From DAIQNV01 sp038748775 (GTDB lineage: Bacteria; Planctomycetota; Phycisphaerae; Phycisphaerales; UBA1924), in NCBI GenBank assembly GCA_038748775.1, contig JBCDIT010000004.1, positions 124,001 to 188,000 on the forward strand: a stretch of DNA of 64,000 bases, written 5' to 3'. Positions 40,040-48,759 of the stretch are shown in pieces. Every line of letters begins with the position of its first letter. Position 1 is the stretch's first letter. Position numbers and translations under genes: made by a program. The notes below the pieces were generated by a model that was not told the DNA's origin, searched no databases, and saw only the letters and a program-made list of their open reading frames with translations.

Positions 40040-41150
40040 ATCCCTCTCCGGTTTGGTCGGGGTACAGCTCCAGGGCGTCCTCCCAGTAGCTATCGTCCGC
40101 GTTGTTCTCGTTCACTGTACCAACGGGCATCCAGAGAAGCGGTTCTATGTACTCGGTGTCGGTTTTGGTCTCGACGTGGCCGTCGAAGAACGCAGCGTTG
40201 GCCTGACCGCCCGAGCGGTAGCGCCCGTTCTGGTCCGGCGGCGTGCCGTGGCGCATAGCAAGAGGGCGACGGTCGACGAAGAATCGCGCGATGACTGACG
40301 GGAGGCTCGGGTCGGGCCGGGCATATTCACGGCTCCCATTGAACCAAGGGCCTGTGCCTGCGAAAGCGCCGCCGAAGTCACCGTCGATCGCGATGTCAAA
40401 GTCCGGGTCTTCGCTGCGGCTCGTGGATGACCAACGGTGCCCTTCGAACACCGCCACCTTGGCAGAAGGCGTTCCGACAAGGTTCTGACGAGGGAGATAC
40501 GCCCGGCGGTTCACCGGACGCGGGTTGCTTGGGTTCGCAAGGAATCCACTCGTGCCGAACGGCGTCGACTCGGTCGTCGAGACGAATTGCGTCGTCATGT
40601 TGTAGCCGATCATCCGGCCAGTCGTGAAGCCGTTGATCTCGTCTGCGACGGCGCCGTTGTATGGCTTCGCGAGCGCTTGGTTTTCCGGGCAGTTGAAGAA
40701 CTCAAGGTCTTCGCGGTACCAATCGAATCGGCGCGAGCGGAACTCATCGGCGACGTCTCCGGGCGTGCCCCGGAAGCTCGCGCCGGGGCCTTCAAGGCCC
40801 GATTCGGCGGCAAGCGGGCCGATGAAGTCGTACGACTGCATCGCGACACCGTTGAAGAACCCGTTCGACCCGCCGAAATCGCCGCCGATGGCGTCCCAGC
40901 CGCTGGTCGTCGGGCTCCCGGCGATCCACTCATCGTTGCTGAGTGAGTAGCTCGCGTGCATGAGCGCAAGCTGGCGCATGTTGGACTGACACACCACCGC
41001 GCGGGCCGCTCGCCTCGCGGCGCCGAGTGCGGGGAGAAGGATCCCGATCAACAGCGCGATGATCGCGATGACGACGAGCAGCTCGATCAGCGTGAACCCG
41101 CGGGCGCCGCGATCGCGGCGGGTGGCGGTGTAGCAAATACCTTTCGGCAT
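40029..41150 (-). CDS. pseudopilin-like protein
   Basis: The ATG at 41148-41150, with AAGGAG about ten bases upstream, gives MPKGICYTATRRDRGARGFT, then LIELLVVIAI: a prepilin cleavage site followed by the conserved Glu and hydrophobic helix ending LLPALGAARRAAR. The 373-residue protein has the pilin-family NMRQLALMHASYSLSNDEW segment after the helix and the C-terminal FFDGHVETK motif. It belongs to the same paralogous group as the genes at 3016 and 24420. It is translationally coupled to the downstream small membrane protein gene. Confidence 0.88.
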   Translation of the reverse strand: MPKGICYTATRRDRGARGFTLIELLVVIAIIALLIGILLPALGAARRAARAVVCQSNMRQLALMHASYSLSNDEWIAGSPTTSGWDAIGGDFGGSNGFFNGVAMQSYDFIGPLAAESGLEGPGASFRGTPGDVADEFRSRRFDWYREDLEFFNCPENQALAKPYNGAVADEINGFTTGRMIGYNMTTQFVSTTESTPFGTSGFLANPSNPRPVNRRAYLPRQNLVGTPSAKVAVFEGHRWSSTSRSEDPDFDIAIDGDFGGAFAGTGPWFNGSREYARPDPSLPSVIARFFVDRRPLAMRHGTPPDQNGRYRSGGQANAAFFDGHVETKTDTEYIEPLLWMPVGTVNENNADDSYWEDALELYPDQTGEGYVF

Positions 41151-41448
41151 GGCCGTATCGCTCCTTGGTCTTCCTCGGTGTCCCCAGCGGCGTAAAGGAC
41201 CCCGCCGCGTCCGAAACTCAACGCTAACGATCATCCTGACCGTTTGTGGAGAGGCGCGGGCATACTAGATCAAGCGAGTCCTTGGCGTAGGGGTGAGGCC
41301 CGATGAACCGCAGCCGAATCGAGTCTCGCGTCGTGCATCACTTCAATTTTGCAGAGTCTGAACATTCCGTCAGGCCGAACGCGTCCCGGGCTTGGTCTCG
41401 CATCGCCGACACAGGTGATCAGAACCCCCTTGCGGTCTACTCTGGACC

Positions 41449-42372
41449 ATGAGCTTGATCGTTACCGGATCTATCGGCATTGACACCGTTCATACGCCTG
41501 ACGGCCAGCAAAGAGAAAACATCCTCGGCGGCTCGGCCGTCTACTTCTCCGCGGCCGCGTCTTTGTACAGCCCGGTGCGGCTGGTCGCGGCAGTCGGGGA
41601 CGACTTCCCCCCTGAACTCAGAGGGGTCTTCGAGCGGTTCGACGGCATCGACCTCGAAGGCCTCGAGACCCGAGAGGGCTCAAAGACCTTCCGGTGGGGT
41701 GGCAAGTACCACGAGGACATGAACCAGAGGGACACGCTCTTCACCGAGCTCGGTGTCCTGGGTGAAGCCCCGGCGCCTGTTCCCGACAGCTACAAGGACT
41801 CAAGGGCGGTCTTCCTCGCGAACTCGCACCCCGCCGTGCAGATGGACCTGCTCGCCAACCTCCCCAGCGCGACGCTTTCCGTTGCCGACACGATGAACCT
41901 GTGGATTGATATCGCCAAGCCCGAGCTGACCGAACTGCTCGGCAAGGTCACCGGGCTCGTGCTGAACAACGAAGAGGCCGAGCAGTTCACCGGGAAGAAG
42001 AACCCCGTCACGGCCGCCAGGCACATCCTCGAGCACGGCCCGCGGTTCGTCGTCGTCAAGAAGGGCGAGCACGGCGCCCTGCTCGTCCACCGAGACGGAC
42101 TCGCGGCGCTCCCCGCGTTCCCGGTTGAGAAGGTTGTCGATCCGACGGGTGCCGGCGACAGCTTCGCCGGAGGCATGATGGCCCACCTCGCGGCCAGCCA
42201 GGCTCAGAGCGCGGATGTTTCCTTCGACGCGATCCGTCGTTCGATGGCGCACGGGACGATCATCGCCAGCTTCGCCATCGAGAGCTTCAGCCTTGATCGC
42301 CTTGTTGAGATTACAAAGGCCGATGTCGACGCGCGGTACGACGAGTACGCGTCGATGGTGCGCCTGGACTGA
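41449..42372 (+). CDS. PfkB-family sugar kinase
   Basis: A 307-residue ribokinase-fold protein: N-terminal GSIGIDTV and GGSAVYFSAAASLYSPVRLV (PfkB signature 1 region) and the C-terminal active-site motif VVDPTGAGDSFAGGMMAH with the catalytic Asp in GAGD. It phosphorylates a sugar or nucleoside using ATP; the substrate cannot be assigned from the sequence. The gene is divergent from the pseudopilin operon, 298 bases away, and no Shine-Dalgarno sequence is evident before the ATG. Confidence 0.9.
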   Translation: MSLIVTGSIGIDTVHTPDGQQRENILGGSAVYFSAAASLYSPVRLVAAVGDDFPPELRGVFERFDGIDLEGLETREGSKTFRWGGKYHEDMNQRDTLFTELGVLGEAPAPVPDSYKDSRAVFLANSHPAVQMDLLANLPSATLSVADTMNLWIDIAKPELTELLGKVTGLVLNNEEAEQFTGKKNPVTAARHILEHGPRFVVVKKGEHGALLVHRDGLAALPAFPVEKVVDPTGAGDSFAGGMMAHLAASQAQSADVSFDAIRRSMAHGTIIASFAIESFSLDRLVEITKADVDARYDEYASMVRLD

Positions 42373-42386
42373 GTCTGAATCGCGCG

Positions 42387-43181
42387 TCAGGCTTTCTCGA
42401 GGACGTAGATCCGGTACCCGCATTCCACCGGGTCGCAGTCTTCACCCCATTCGTCGACGACGCCCCCGAGCGTGAACGGGCTCGCCCCGATCGCGTCGTA
42501 CCACTGCCCGAGGCTGTAGGTGCGGAGTCCGTATGAGCTGTCGAAGTGTTCGGTGCCCCTCGGACGCTCGGCCATCAGATGGCTGTAGACCATCTCAACC
42601 CGATCGGGAGGCGTCGCCGGTTCGTAGTTGACGACCTGCGTCACTCGGATCCGGCCTCGTGTCCCCGTCCACGTGTCTTCGCTCGGCTGTTCCCAGCCGT
42701 ACCCGCTCGTGCTCAAGCCGATCGCGTACACGCCCCGCGCCGAGAGCGAGCGGTGCATCTCGACGAAGTGAGCGTGCAGGTCGACATCAGACATCAGGTG
42801 CCTGATCGAATTGATGGTGTTGAACGCGAAGCCGATCGTTCCCGGGCGGACGTTGCCCTTGCCAAAGCGTTCCATCGCGCCAACGAAAAACCTGGCGCGC
42901 GAGGGGGGCACGCGCCCTTCGAGCCGCTCGGACGCGTATCGAGTCATTTCCGGGCTTGTATCGAACCCGACGACCGAACGCCCGCGCTTGGCGGCGACTC
43001 TGAGGAGCCGAGCCGTGCCGCACGCCGGTTCGAGCCACGTCGTCGCCCCGGGTGCGAAGCGATCGGCGATCGCCTCAAGCCCGTCGACCTCCTCCGCGGT
43101 GCCGGGAGCGTGCAAAATGTCATAGACGCTCGGGTCGGCGTACAGGCCGATCTCGCCATCTTGCGGTTCGCGATCAGTCAT
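42387..43181 (-). CDS. SAM-dependent methyltransferase
   Basis: Rossmann-type methyltransferase with motif I LEPACGTARLLRVAAKRG, the acidic residue of motif II in VVGFDTSPEMTRYA, and motif post-I/III segments TIGFAFNTINSIRHL. These features match the class I fold; the acceptor is not identifiable. The 264-residue gene starts with ATGACTGA shared with the end of the SixA-like gene (overlap of eight bases), so they form a transcriptional unit. Confidence 0.85.
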   Translation of the reverse strand: MTDREPQDGEIGLYADPSVYDILHAPGTAEEVDGLEAIADRFAPGATTWLEPACGTARLLRVAAKRGRSVVGFDTSPEMTRYASERLEGRVPPSRARFFVGAMERFGKGNVRPGTIGFAFNTINSIRHLMSDVDLHAHFVEMHRSLSARGVYAIGLSTSGYGWEQPSEDTWTGTRGRIRVTQVVNYEPATPPDRVEMVYSHLMAERPRGTEHFDSSYGLRTYSLGQWYDAIGASPFTLGGVVDEWGEDCDPVECGYRIYVLEKA

Positions 43182-43647
43182 CGAGCCGGTGCACCCCGAT
43201 CACCCGCCCCGATCCGATCGGGCGTTCGGGATCGATCTCGAGTTCCCAAGCCTCGCCGGTGCGGAGGCGGACCTCTGTCGCGCCTGGGCCATCGGTCAGC
43301 ACGGCGATCGTCTGCGCGAGCTGCGGGTTGTGCCCGACGACGCAGAGTGCGCCGTTGTCGCCGTGTTCCCCGATGACCTCGATGACGCGCGAAGCCGGCT
43401 CATCGACGCGGAGCCGCTTGTCAATGGCCATTTCCTTGCCGAGGCCCGATGCGATAGACCTGGCTGTATCGTGCGCCCGAGTCGCGTCGCTGGCCACGAT
43501 CGAAGTCGGTGGGCTCGCGGCACGCCCAAGCGTATCGGCGAGATACACCGCTTGCTTGGCACCGCGCTCGGCGAGGGGGCGATCGAAGTCTTGGCCCGTC
43601 TCGGAAACAATCTGGGCCTTGCCGTGCCGAACGATGAACACTCGCAT
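43174..43647 (-). CDS. sixA: SixA-like histidine phosphatase
   Basis: The 157-residue protein opens MRVFIVRHGKAQ (catalytic RHG, His8) and contains the family motifs DRPLAERGAKQAVYLAD, SDATRAHDTARSIASGL and LCVVGHNPQLAQT with the second His. SixA proteins dephosphorylate phosphohistidines of signalling or phosphotransfer proteins. The start at ATG 43645-43647 matches the family N-terminus; upstream in-frame sequence reaches back into the crcB gene. It overlaps the methyltransferase gene. Confidence 0.87.
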   Translation of the reverse strand: MRVFIVRHGKAQIVSETGQDFDRPLAERGAKQAVYLADTLGRAASPPTSIVASDATRAHDTARSIASGLGKEMAIDKRLRVDEPASRVIEVIGEHGDNGALCVVGHNPQLAQTIAVLTDGPGATEVRLRTGEAWELEIDPERPIGSGRVIGVHRLDD

Positions 43648-43658
43648 GAGACGCTCCG

Positions 43659-44057
43659 TCAAGACGCGAGCCGTGACGCGGCAAGCCCCCCGGTTGCCGC
43701 CGCCACCACGCACCCGACGTTGGTCGATACAACATACAAGATCGCGGCGATCACGCGTTTGTCTTCCAGCAGCTTGACCGCTTCGGCCGCGAAGCTCGAC
43801 ATCGTCGTGAATCCTCCCAGGACCCCGACGATCAGCGCGAGCCGCCAGTACTGAGCCGTGTCGTCCTCGCTTGCTCCCGCGATCGCCAAGCCGCCCAGAA
43901 CCCCAATCAAGAAGCTCCCGACGGTGTTGACCGCGAGCGTCCCGAAGGGGAACGCCGAACCATCGGCAAACGCGCGGTCGACCACGAGGACCGTCACGTA
44001 CCTGGCCACCGCCCCGGCGCCGCCACCCAGAAAGACCAACGCAAGCTTCACGAGCAC
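43659..44057 (-). CDS. crcB: fluoride channel
   Basis: Small four-helix membrane protein with the FluC signature GGGAGAVARYVTVLVV near the start and FGTLAVNTVGSFLIG, followed by GVLGGFTTMSSFAAE, the segment lining the pore. Two copies assemble in antiparallel orientation to expel fluoride. Start is GTG at 44055-44057 (a GTG two codons later is possible). It is divergent from the EamA transporter; a fluoride riboswitch is not seen upstream, as the leader is only about 45 bases. Confidence 0.93.
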   Translation of the reverse strand: MLVKLALVFLGGGAGAVARYVTVLVVDRAFADGSAFPFGTLAVNTVGSFLIGVLGGLAIAGASEDDTAQYWRLALIVGVLGGFTTMSSFAAEAVKLLEDKRVIAAILYVVSTNVGCVVAAATGGLAASRLAS

Positions 44058-44101
44058 CGTCAGAGTCTACAGTCGTCCACCGCGGGCCCGTCGCGGGCCC
44101 T

Positions 44102-45166
44102 ATGCCCATCAACGATCCGTCCAAGCCGACCGATGACCGTCCGCCCTCACCCTGGGTCGGGCTCGTGACCATCGTGCTCACCCTCGCCGGATGGACCGCC
44201 GCGCCGCTCCTCATCCGCGAGTTCACCACCGACGTCGATCCATGGACCTCGAACGGCTGGCGGTACGGGTTCGCCGCCGTGCTCTGGGCGCCGTGGCTTC
44301 TCTGGCAGGCTTCCCGAGGCGGAATCCCCGAGGGGCTCTGGAAAGCAGCTCTCGTTCCCGCGTTCATCAACGCCGCCGCTCAGGTCGCGTTCACGAAAGC
44401 GCATTATCTCATCGAGCCGGCCCTTCTCACGTTCGGCCTGCGGATGCAGATCGTGTGCGTCACCGTCGGCGCGGCGCTGCTGTTCCCGGTCGAGCGGGCC
44501 ATAATCCGGAGGCCTCTGTTCTTGGTGGGTATCGGCCTCGTGCTCGTCGGGACGCTCACCACCGCCGGCCTGCAGCCCGGGATCACCGAGGGCGCGAGCG
44601 CCACCGGCGTCGGGCTCGCGATGGCCGCCGGAGCCGGGTATGCGATGTACGCGCTGGCCGTTCGGTGGTTCTTCCATGGGACGAACCCCATGACCGCGTT
44701 CGCCGCGATCAGCCAGATCACCGCGTTCTGCATGGTTGGCCTGATGATCCCGTTCGGCGAACGGAGCGGGCTGACGGCGCTCGACATGGCGCCCGGGCGA
44801 TTCGGCCTGTTCTTCCTCAGCGCCGTGGTCGGGATCGCCGCCGGGCACGTTCTCTACTACATCTCCATCGCCCGCTTGGGCGTGACCGTTTCGAGCGGAG
44901 TCGTGCAGACGCAGCCGTTCACCGTTGGGGCCGCGTCGTACGCGTTGTTTGGAGAGGTCCTCAGACCATTGCAATGGGTCAGCGGGTCGGTCGCGGTCGG
45001 CGGGGCGATTCTCATGCTTGTTGTTCAGCACCGTTCGAAGCCTGTCACGCGGTCGAACGAGCCAGCCAAGCCCGAGGGAGGCGATGCCGAAGCCGAGGCG
45101 ACCCGGGGAGAAAGCGACTCGCCCGGGGCCGTCGACGCGTCGCGGCCGGGAACAACCCGGGCCTAA
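44102..45166 (+). CDS. EamA/DMT-family transporter
   Basis: Ten membrane helices in two EamA repeats: GLVTIVLTLAGWTAAPLL opens the first and GVGLAMAAGAGYAMYALAV the second; the C-terminus contains LLGEVLRPLQ-type sequence ASYALFGEVLRPLQWVSG. EamA members export metabolites such as amino acids or nucleotides, but the substrate here is not known. The last 45 residues are polar and acidic and absent from typical members. It is divergent from crcB. Confidence 0.88.
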   Translation: MPINDPSKPTDDRPPSPWVGLVTIVLTLAGWTAAPLLIREFTTDVDPWTSNGWRYGFAAVLWAPWLLWQASRGGIPEGLWKAALVPAFINAAAQVAFTKAHYLIEPALLTFGLRMQIVCVTVGAALLFPVERAIIRRPLFLVGIGLVLVGTLTTAGLQPGITEGASATGVGLAMAAGAGYAMYALAVRWFFHGTNPMTAFAAISQITAFCMVGLMIPFGERSGLTALDMAPGRFGLFFLSAVVGIAAGHVLYYISIARLGVTVSSGVVQTQPFTVGAASYALFGEVLRPLQWVSGSVAVGGAILMLVVQHRSKPVTRSNEPAKPEGGDAEAEATRGESDSPGAVDASRPGTTRA

Positions 45167-45200
45167 CGTTGGTTGTCTGAACTATGGAAGGACAGCGTGA

Positions 45201-45920
45201 ATGAGCACAGATCCCTCAGGCACACCCGACCACGAGTCATCCGCCTCGGGCCCCGTCGAATCCACCGCAGAGCGCATCGCCGCCGAGGCCTCGGACGTCC
45301 GTGAGCGGATCCGCGGTCTTGTCGTCGACGCCGTCAGCGGGAACGCCGGCGCGCTCACCGATTTGCGGCGGACCGCCGATTCGGTGCTCGCGGGTGTTGC
45401 CCGGGGGGTGAAGTCAGCCGGCGAGGGCAAGCGAGAGGGCGTCCTGAACGAAGCGATCTCGGGTGTCGCCGACGGCGTCGCCAGGAGCGTCAACGCAACG
45501 CGGCTCGCGCTCCGCGAGGCCGAAGGCCGAGGCCAGCGCTTCGCCGAGGAAGACCTCAAGCGCACCGTCGACGACCTGCGCACCATCGAAGAGTTGTTCT
45601 CGGACACCCTCACCCGGTTCGTCGCTCGGGCGACCGAAGAAGCCAAGGCGCAGTCCGACGACGTGCGGAGCCATGCCGAGCGAACCGCCCAAGACGCGCA
45701 GTCGGACATCGCGTCGGCGATCGAAGCCGCGACCCAGCACCCCGCCAAGCTCGCGTCGGAAGCCACGTCGACCGCCGCGAACACCGCCGCCAGCGTTGCC
45801 AAGCAGGGGGTCGGGTCGCTCTTCCAGATCGCGTCCGGCCTTCTCGACGCGGCTTCGGATATCGCCGGGGCCCGCCCCCAGAAAGACAATTCACCGGACG
45901 GGCAATCGGACAAGGCCTGA
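45201..45920 (+). CDS. hypothetical Ala-rich, helical cytoplasmic protein
   Basis: A 239-residue protein without signal or membrane helix, rich in Ala, Glu, Ser and Arg in heptad-like runs (LADVRERIRG-type and EEDLKRTVDDLRTIEELFS). The whole sequence looks alpha-helical and may coil. I do not recognise the family; similar low-complexity helical proteins associate with granules or membranes in other bacteria. An apparent ribosome binding site (GGAAGGACAGCG) precedes the ATG, and its gene starts 34 bases after the EamA gene stop, so it is probably co-transcribed. Confidence 0.7.
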   Translation: MSTDPSGTPDHESSASGPVESTAERIAAEASDVRERIRGLVVDAVSGNAGALTDLRRTADSVLAGVARGVKSAGEGKREGVLNEAISGVADGVARSVNATRLALREAEGRGQRFAEEDLKRTVDDLRTIEELFSDTLTRFVARATEEAKAQSDDVRSHAERTAQDAQSDIASAIEAATQHPAKLASEATSTAANTAASVAKQGVGSLFQIASGLLDAASDIAGARPQKDNSPDGQSDKA

Positions 45921-46006
45921 TCCGTTGATCAGGGCAAAGGGGGCCCAGTCTCTCAAGCCGAGGGTCCCAAGGGGTCTCAAGGGGTGTCTCGCGGAAGGTG
46001 TTCGCT

Positions 46007-46813
46007 ATGCCGGTTCGGATGAATGTCGCGATCGTCGCCGCGATGGTGTTGGCGGGTCCTGCGCATCGGGGCGACGCGGCGCCTGACGCAGAGACTTCGG
46101 CCGTCTCCACGGCACGCGATCAGTCGGTACGCATCCCCCGCGCCGTCGAACGCGCGATCCGCTCGGCCTTTGTCATCAAGCTCCCGACCGAGGTCGACGA
46201 GCGGCGCGTGCGCACTTCACCGGGCGCCGGCGCCCTGCTGAGCGACGGCCGGCTTGTGTCGGCCCTCCACGTCTTCGTCGATAGCTCAAAGTCGGTCCGA
46301 GGCAAGCGGTGGAAGTTGCTTCCCGATCAGGCGTTCATCGACGCCCGGCTTACGTTCGCTGCAGACGACGGCGCCGATCTCGCGCCCCTCGCCGAAGGCA
46401 GCGAGTCGACCTTCTGGGAGAGCGACGACCTGATCGTCATCACCCCCGAAACGTCGCTCCAGCGGTCGGGTGTCAAGCTCGCGAAAGAGCCGGTCGAGCC
46501 GGGCGACCGCGTGACGTTCGTCGGGCTCTCCGAACGCCGCGGCGGGACGTTCGAGGTCCGCCGGAGCCACGTCACGATCCGGGCCACGACGTCACCCCAT
46601 TTCTTCGTCTTCGGCGAGAGCGTCCGTGGCGACTCGGGCGGCCCGATCTTCAACGACAAGGGTGAACTCGTCGGGCTCATCATCTCAAGCGGCGAGCACG
46701 GCACCGCCATCGACGTCCAGACCGACATGACCCGCCCCGAAAAGAAAGTCCTCGTCTCCCAGACAAGGGCCCCGGGCATCATCGCCGTTGACGTTGTGAA
46801 GCTGCTGCGCTGA
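46007..46813 (+). CDS. exported trypsin-like serine protease
   Basis: A signal peptide precedes a trypsin-fold domain with an intact triad: His88 in VSALHVFVD, Asp141 in SDDLIVITPE and Ser210 in RGDSGGPIFNDKGELVGLI. The length of 268 residues is one protease domain without PDZ. The chosen ATG follows GGAAGG by eight bases; a GTG three codons earlier is possible. It may act in periplasmic quality control or processing, but nothing in context shows a target. The gene is followed by a partial interspersed repeat and is convergent with the UbiB-like gene. Confidence 0.85.
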   Translation: MPVRMNVAIVAAMVLAGPAHRGDAAPDAETSAVSTARDQSVRIPRAVERAIRSAFVIKLPTEVDERRVRTSPGAGALLSDGRLVSALHVFVDSSKSVRGKRWKLLPDQAFIDARLTFAADDGADLAPLAEGSESTFWESDDLIVITPETSLQRSGVKLAKEPVEPGDRVTFVGLSERRGGTFEVRRSHVTIRATTSPHFFVFGESVRGDSGGPIFNDKGELVGLIISSGEHGTAIDVQTDMTRPEKKVLVSQTRAPGIIAVDVVKLLR

Positions 46814-46826
46814 ACCCCGCTCTCCC

Positions 46827-46870
46827 CAAGCGAGTGTGCGGAAGGACGCTACGGAGCGACCAAACCCGCT
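46827..46870. repeat. interspersed repeat, partial copy 3
   Basis: CAAGCGAGTGTGCGGAAGGA and CGCTACGGAGCGACCAAACC match the right third of the element at 6249-6384 (GCAAGCGAGTGTGCGGCCGG, CGCTACAGAGCGATCAAAT), with the internal GCGGCC hairpin shortened. It fills the gap between the protease and UbiB-like genes and reaches the stop codon of the latter. Confidence 0.7.
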
Positions 46871-48613
46871 CTACCGCCTCAGCCCGCTCGAAACCGCCCA
46901 GAACAACGCCAGCCCCAGCGCGACCACGATCGACACGATCCCCGCGATGAACAGCACCCCGTTCTCAGCGCCCGACGCTCGATCGGCAAGGAACAGAATC
47001 GCGCCGCCCACGATCAGAGAGCTGATCACCAGCGCGAGCGAGATGTTCCGGCTCGCTTGCTCGAGTTCATCGGTGACCTTGTCCAAACCCTGGTGCTTGA
47101 GTTGCACGCTGATCTGCTCGTGCTGGAGCATCCGCGTGAGCGATCCCAACTCGCGAGGCACCCGCTCGATCATCTCGGTGTACCCGAGGACGCTCCGCTC
47201 GAGCCGCTTCCGGATCGCACCAAACCCGTAGCGTCGCTTGACCAAAGACTCGACGTGCGGGCGGACGTGACCCACGAGGTCGAAGCTCGGGCAGATCCGC
47301 TCGCCGACGCCCTCGATCGTCGTCACCGCCTTGATCAGGTACACGATGTCCGCCGGTACCTCAAGCTTGTGCCGCCGGATCTTCGCGAAAAACTCGTTGA
47401 GCAACTGGCCCATCTCGAGGTCGGCCAGACTCCCCGTCTGAAAGCGGCTGATGAACTCCCACACGTCGGCCCGGAACGCACGACTCTGCGATTGCTTCGG
47501 GCTCATATCGGTCAGCGTGATCACCACGCGGATCACGCGGTCGAGGTCGCCGTTGATGGTGCCGTGGACAAGATCCGCGAGCGCCTCCTGCGTCGTCGGA
47601 TCCATGCTCCCGGTCATCCCATAGTCGATGAAGCAAAGCTTGATGGCGCCGGAATCCGCCCCCTCGCCCTCACGCACGATCGCCTTGGCATGGGGCCTGA
47701 TCGCAAACATGTTCCCCGGGTGCGGGTCGGCGTGGAAGAACCCAAACTCGAAGCACTGACGGAAGACGGCATCTGAAGCGATCGCGACAAGCTCGCGCCG
47801 TTCGTCCTCGGTGAACGTGTCCTCCTGCTCATCGCTGAGGAGCACGCCATCGACGAGTTCCATGCACAGGACGTGCGACGTCGTGAGGTCGGCGTACGTC
47901 TTCGGGAAGACCATCCGTGGGTCATCCACGAAGAGCGATTCCATGCGTCTCAGCGAGTTCATCTCGAGCTTCAGGTCCACCTCGCGGAGCACCTGCCTCT
48001 CGAACTGCTCGATCACCAAGGTCGGCTTGTAGCCAAAGTCACCCAGGCGATGCTCAGCAACTTCCGCCAGCAGCTTGAGGATCTCGATGTCGCTCTCGAG
48101 CTTCTGCAAGATCCCGGGCCGGAGCACCTTCAAGATCACCGGTGTGCCGTCCTTCAGGACCGCCTTGTGGGCCTGGGCCATCGAAGCCGCGGCGAACGAC
48201 TCCCACTCGATCGACTCGAAATACGCCTCGGTGTTCCCGCCGTAGAGCCCTTCGATGTGGGGCCTGATCTCGTCGGCGGGGATCGCCTCCACGCCCGACT
48301 GCAGCTTCGCAAACTCCGTCGCCCATGCCTCGGGGATCAGGTCGGGCCGGGTGCTCAAGATCTGGGCCATCTTGATGAACGTCGGCCCCATCGCCTCCAT
48401 CGCCTTGCGCAGACGCACCGGCTGGGGCAACCGCTGAAGCTCCGCATCCGCGGCCCTCAGGCCGATGGCGCGCTTCCCGTACGCCCAGAGCTCGTCGATC
48501 CCGAGGGCCTGAACAAAGTCGTCGAACCCGAATCGAGCGAGAACCGCAACGATTTCCTGGCCGCGCTGGATGTTGCGGATGGTGCGTCGGAGGTCTGGGA
48601 GACGTGGGGCCAT
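46871..48613 (-). CDS. UbiB/ABC1/AarF family atypical kinase
   Basis: A 580-residue protein with the family landmarks: the KxGQ-region GPTFIKMAQILSTRPDLIPE, the Ala-rich nucleotide loop FAAASMAQAHKAVL, LKVLRPGILQKLESDIEILK, the catalytic HADPHPGN and FIDYGMTG (metal-binding Asp). Two membrane helices close the C-terminus. UbiB-type proteins support quinone synthesis or lipid handling. The Gly of KxGQ is Ala here. The adjacent mqnE gene 2 kb away supplies menaquinone, so a link to quinone metabolism is plausible. Confidence 0.9.
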   Translation of the reverse strand: MAPRLPDLRRTIRNIQRGQEIVAVLARFGFDDFVQALGIDELWAYGKRAIGLRAADAELQRLPQPVRLRKAMEAMGPTFIKMAQILSTRPDLIPEAWATEFAKLQSGVEAIPADEIRPHIEGLYGGNTEAYFESIEWESFAAASMAQAHKAVLKDGTPVILKVLRPGILQKLESDIEILKLLAEVAEHRLGDFGYKPTLVIEQFERQVLREVDLKLEMNSLRRMESLFVDDPRMVFPKTYADLTTSHVLCMELVDGVLLSDEQEDTFTEDERRELVAIASDAVFRQCFEFGFFHADPHPGNMFAIRPHAKAIVREGEGADSGAIKLCFIDYGMTGSMDPTTQEALADLVHGTINGDLDRVIRVVITLTDMSPKQSQSRAFRADVWEFISRFQTGSLADLEMGQLLNEFFAKIRRHKLEVPADIVYLIKAVTTIEGVGERICPSFDLVGHVRPHVESLVKRRYGFGAIRKRLERSVLGYTEMIERVPRELGSLTRMLQHEQISVQLKHQGLDKVTDELEQASRNISLALVISSLIVGGAILFLADRASGAENGVLFIAGIVSIVVALGLALFWAVSSGLRR

Positions 48614-48759
48614 GGGCGGGAGTTTACGTGGTCAACAACGGTGACGAACGCTGACGCCGGGACTGGCCGGACGAGAGCCCCGGAACCTCGAATCCGCGCC
48701 GTATCGAGCTCACTTGCTTGGCGTCGTCGACCCCGCCGTCGGTCATAGGCTCAGGGGCA

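Noticed and set aside
44058..44101. Fluoride riboswitch upstream of crcB
   Set aside because: Only about 45 bases separate the divergent genes and the conserved pseudoknot motif is not seen.
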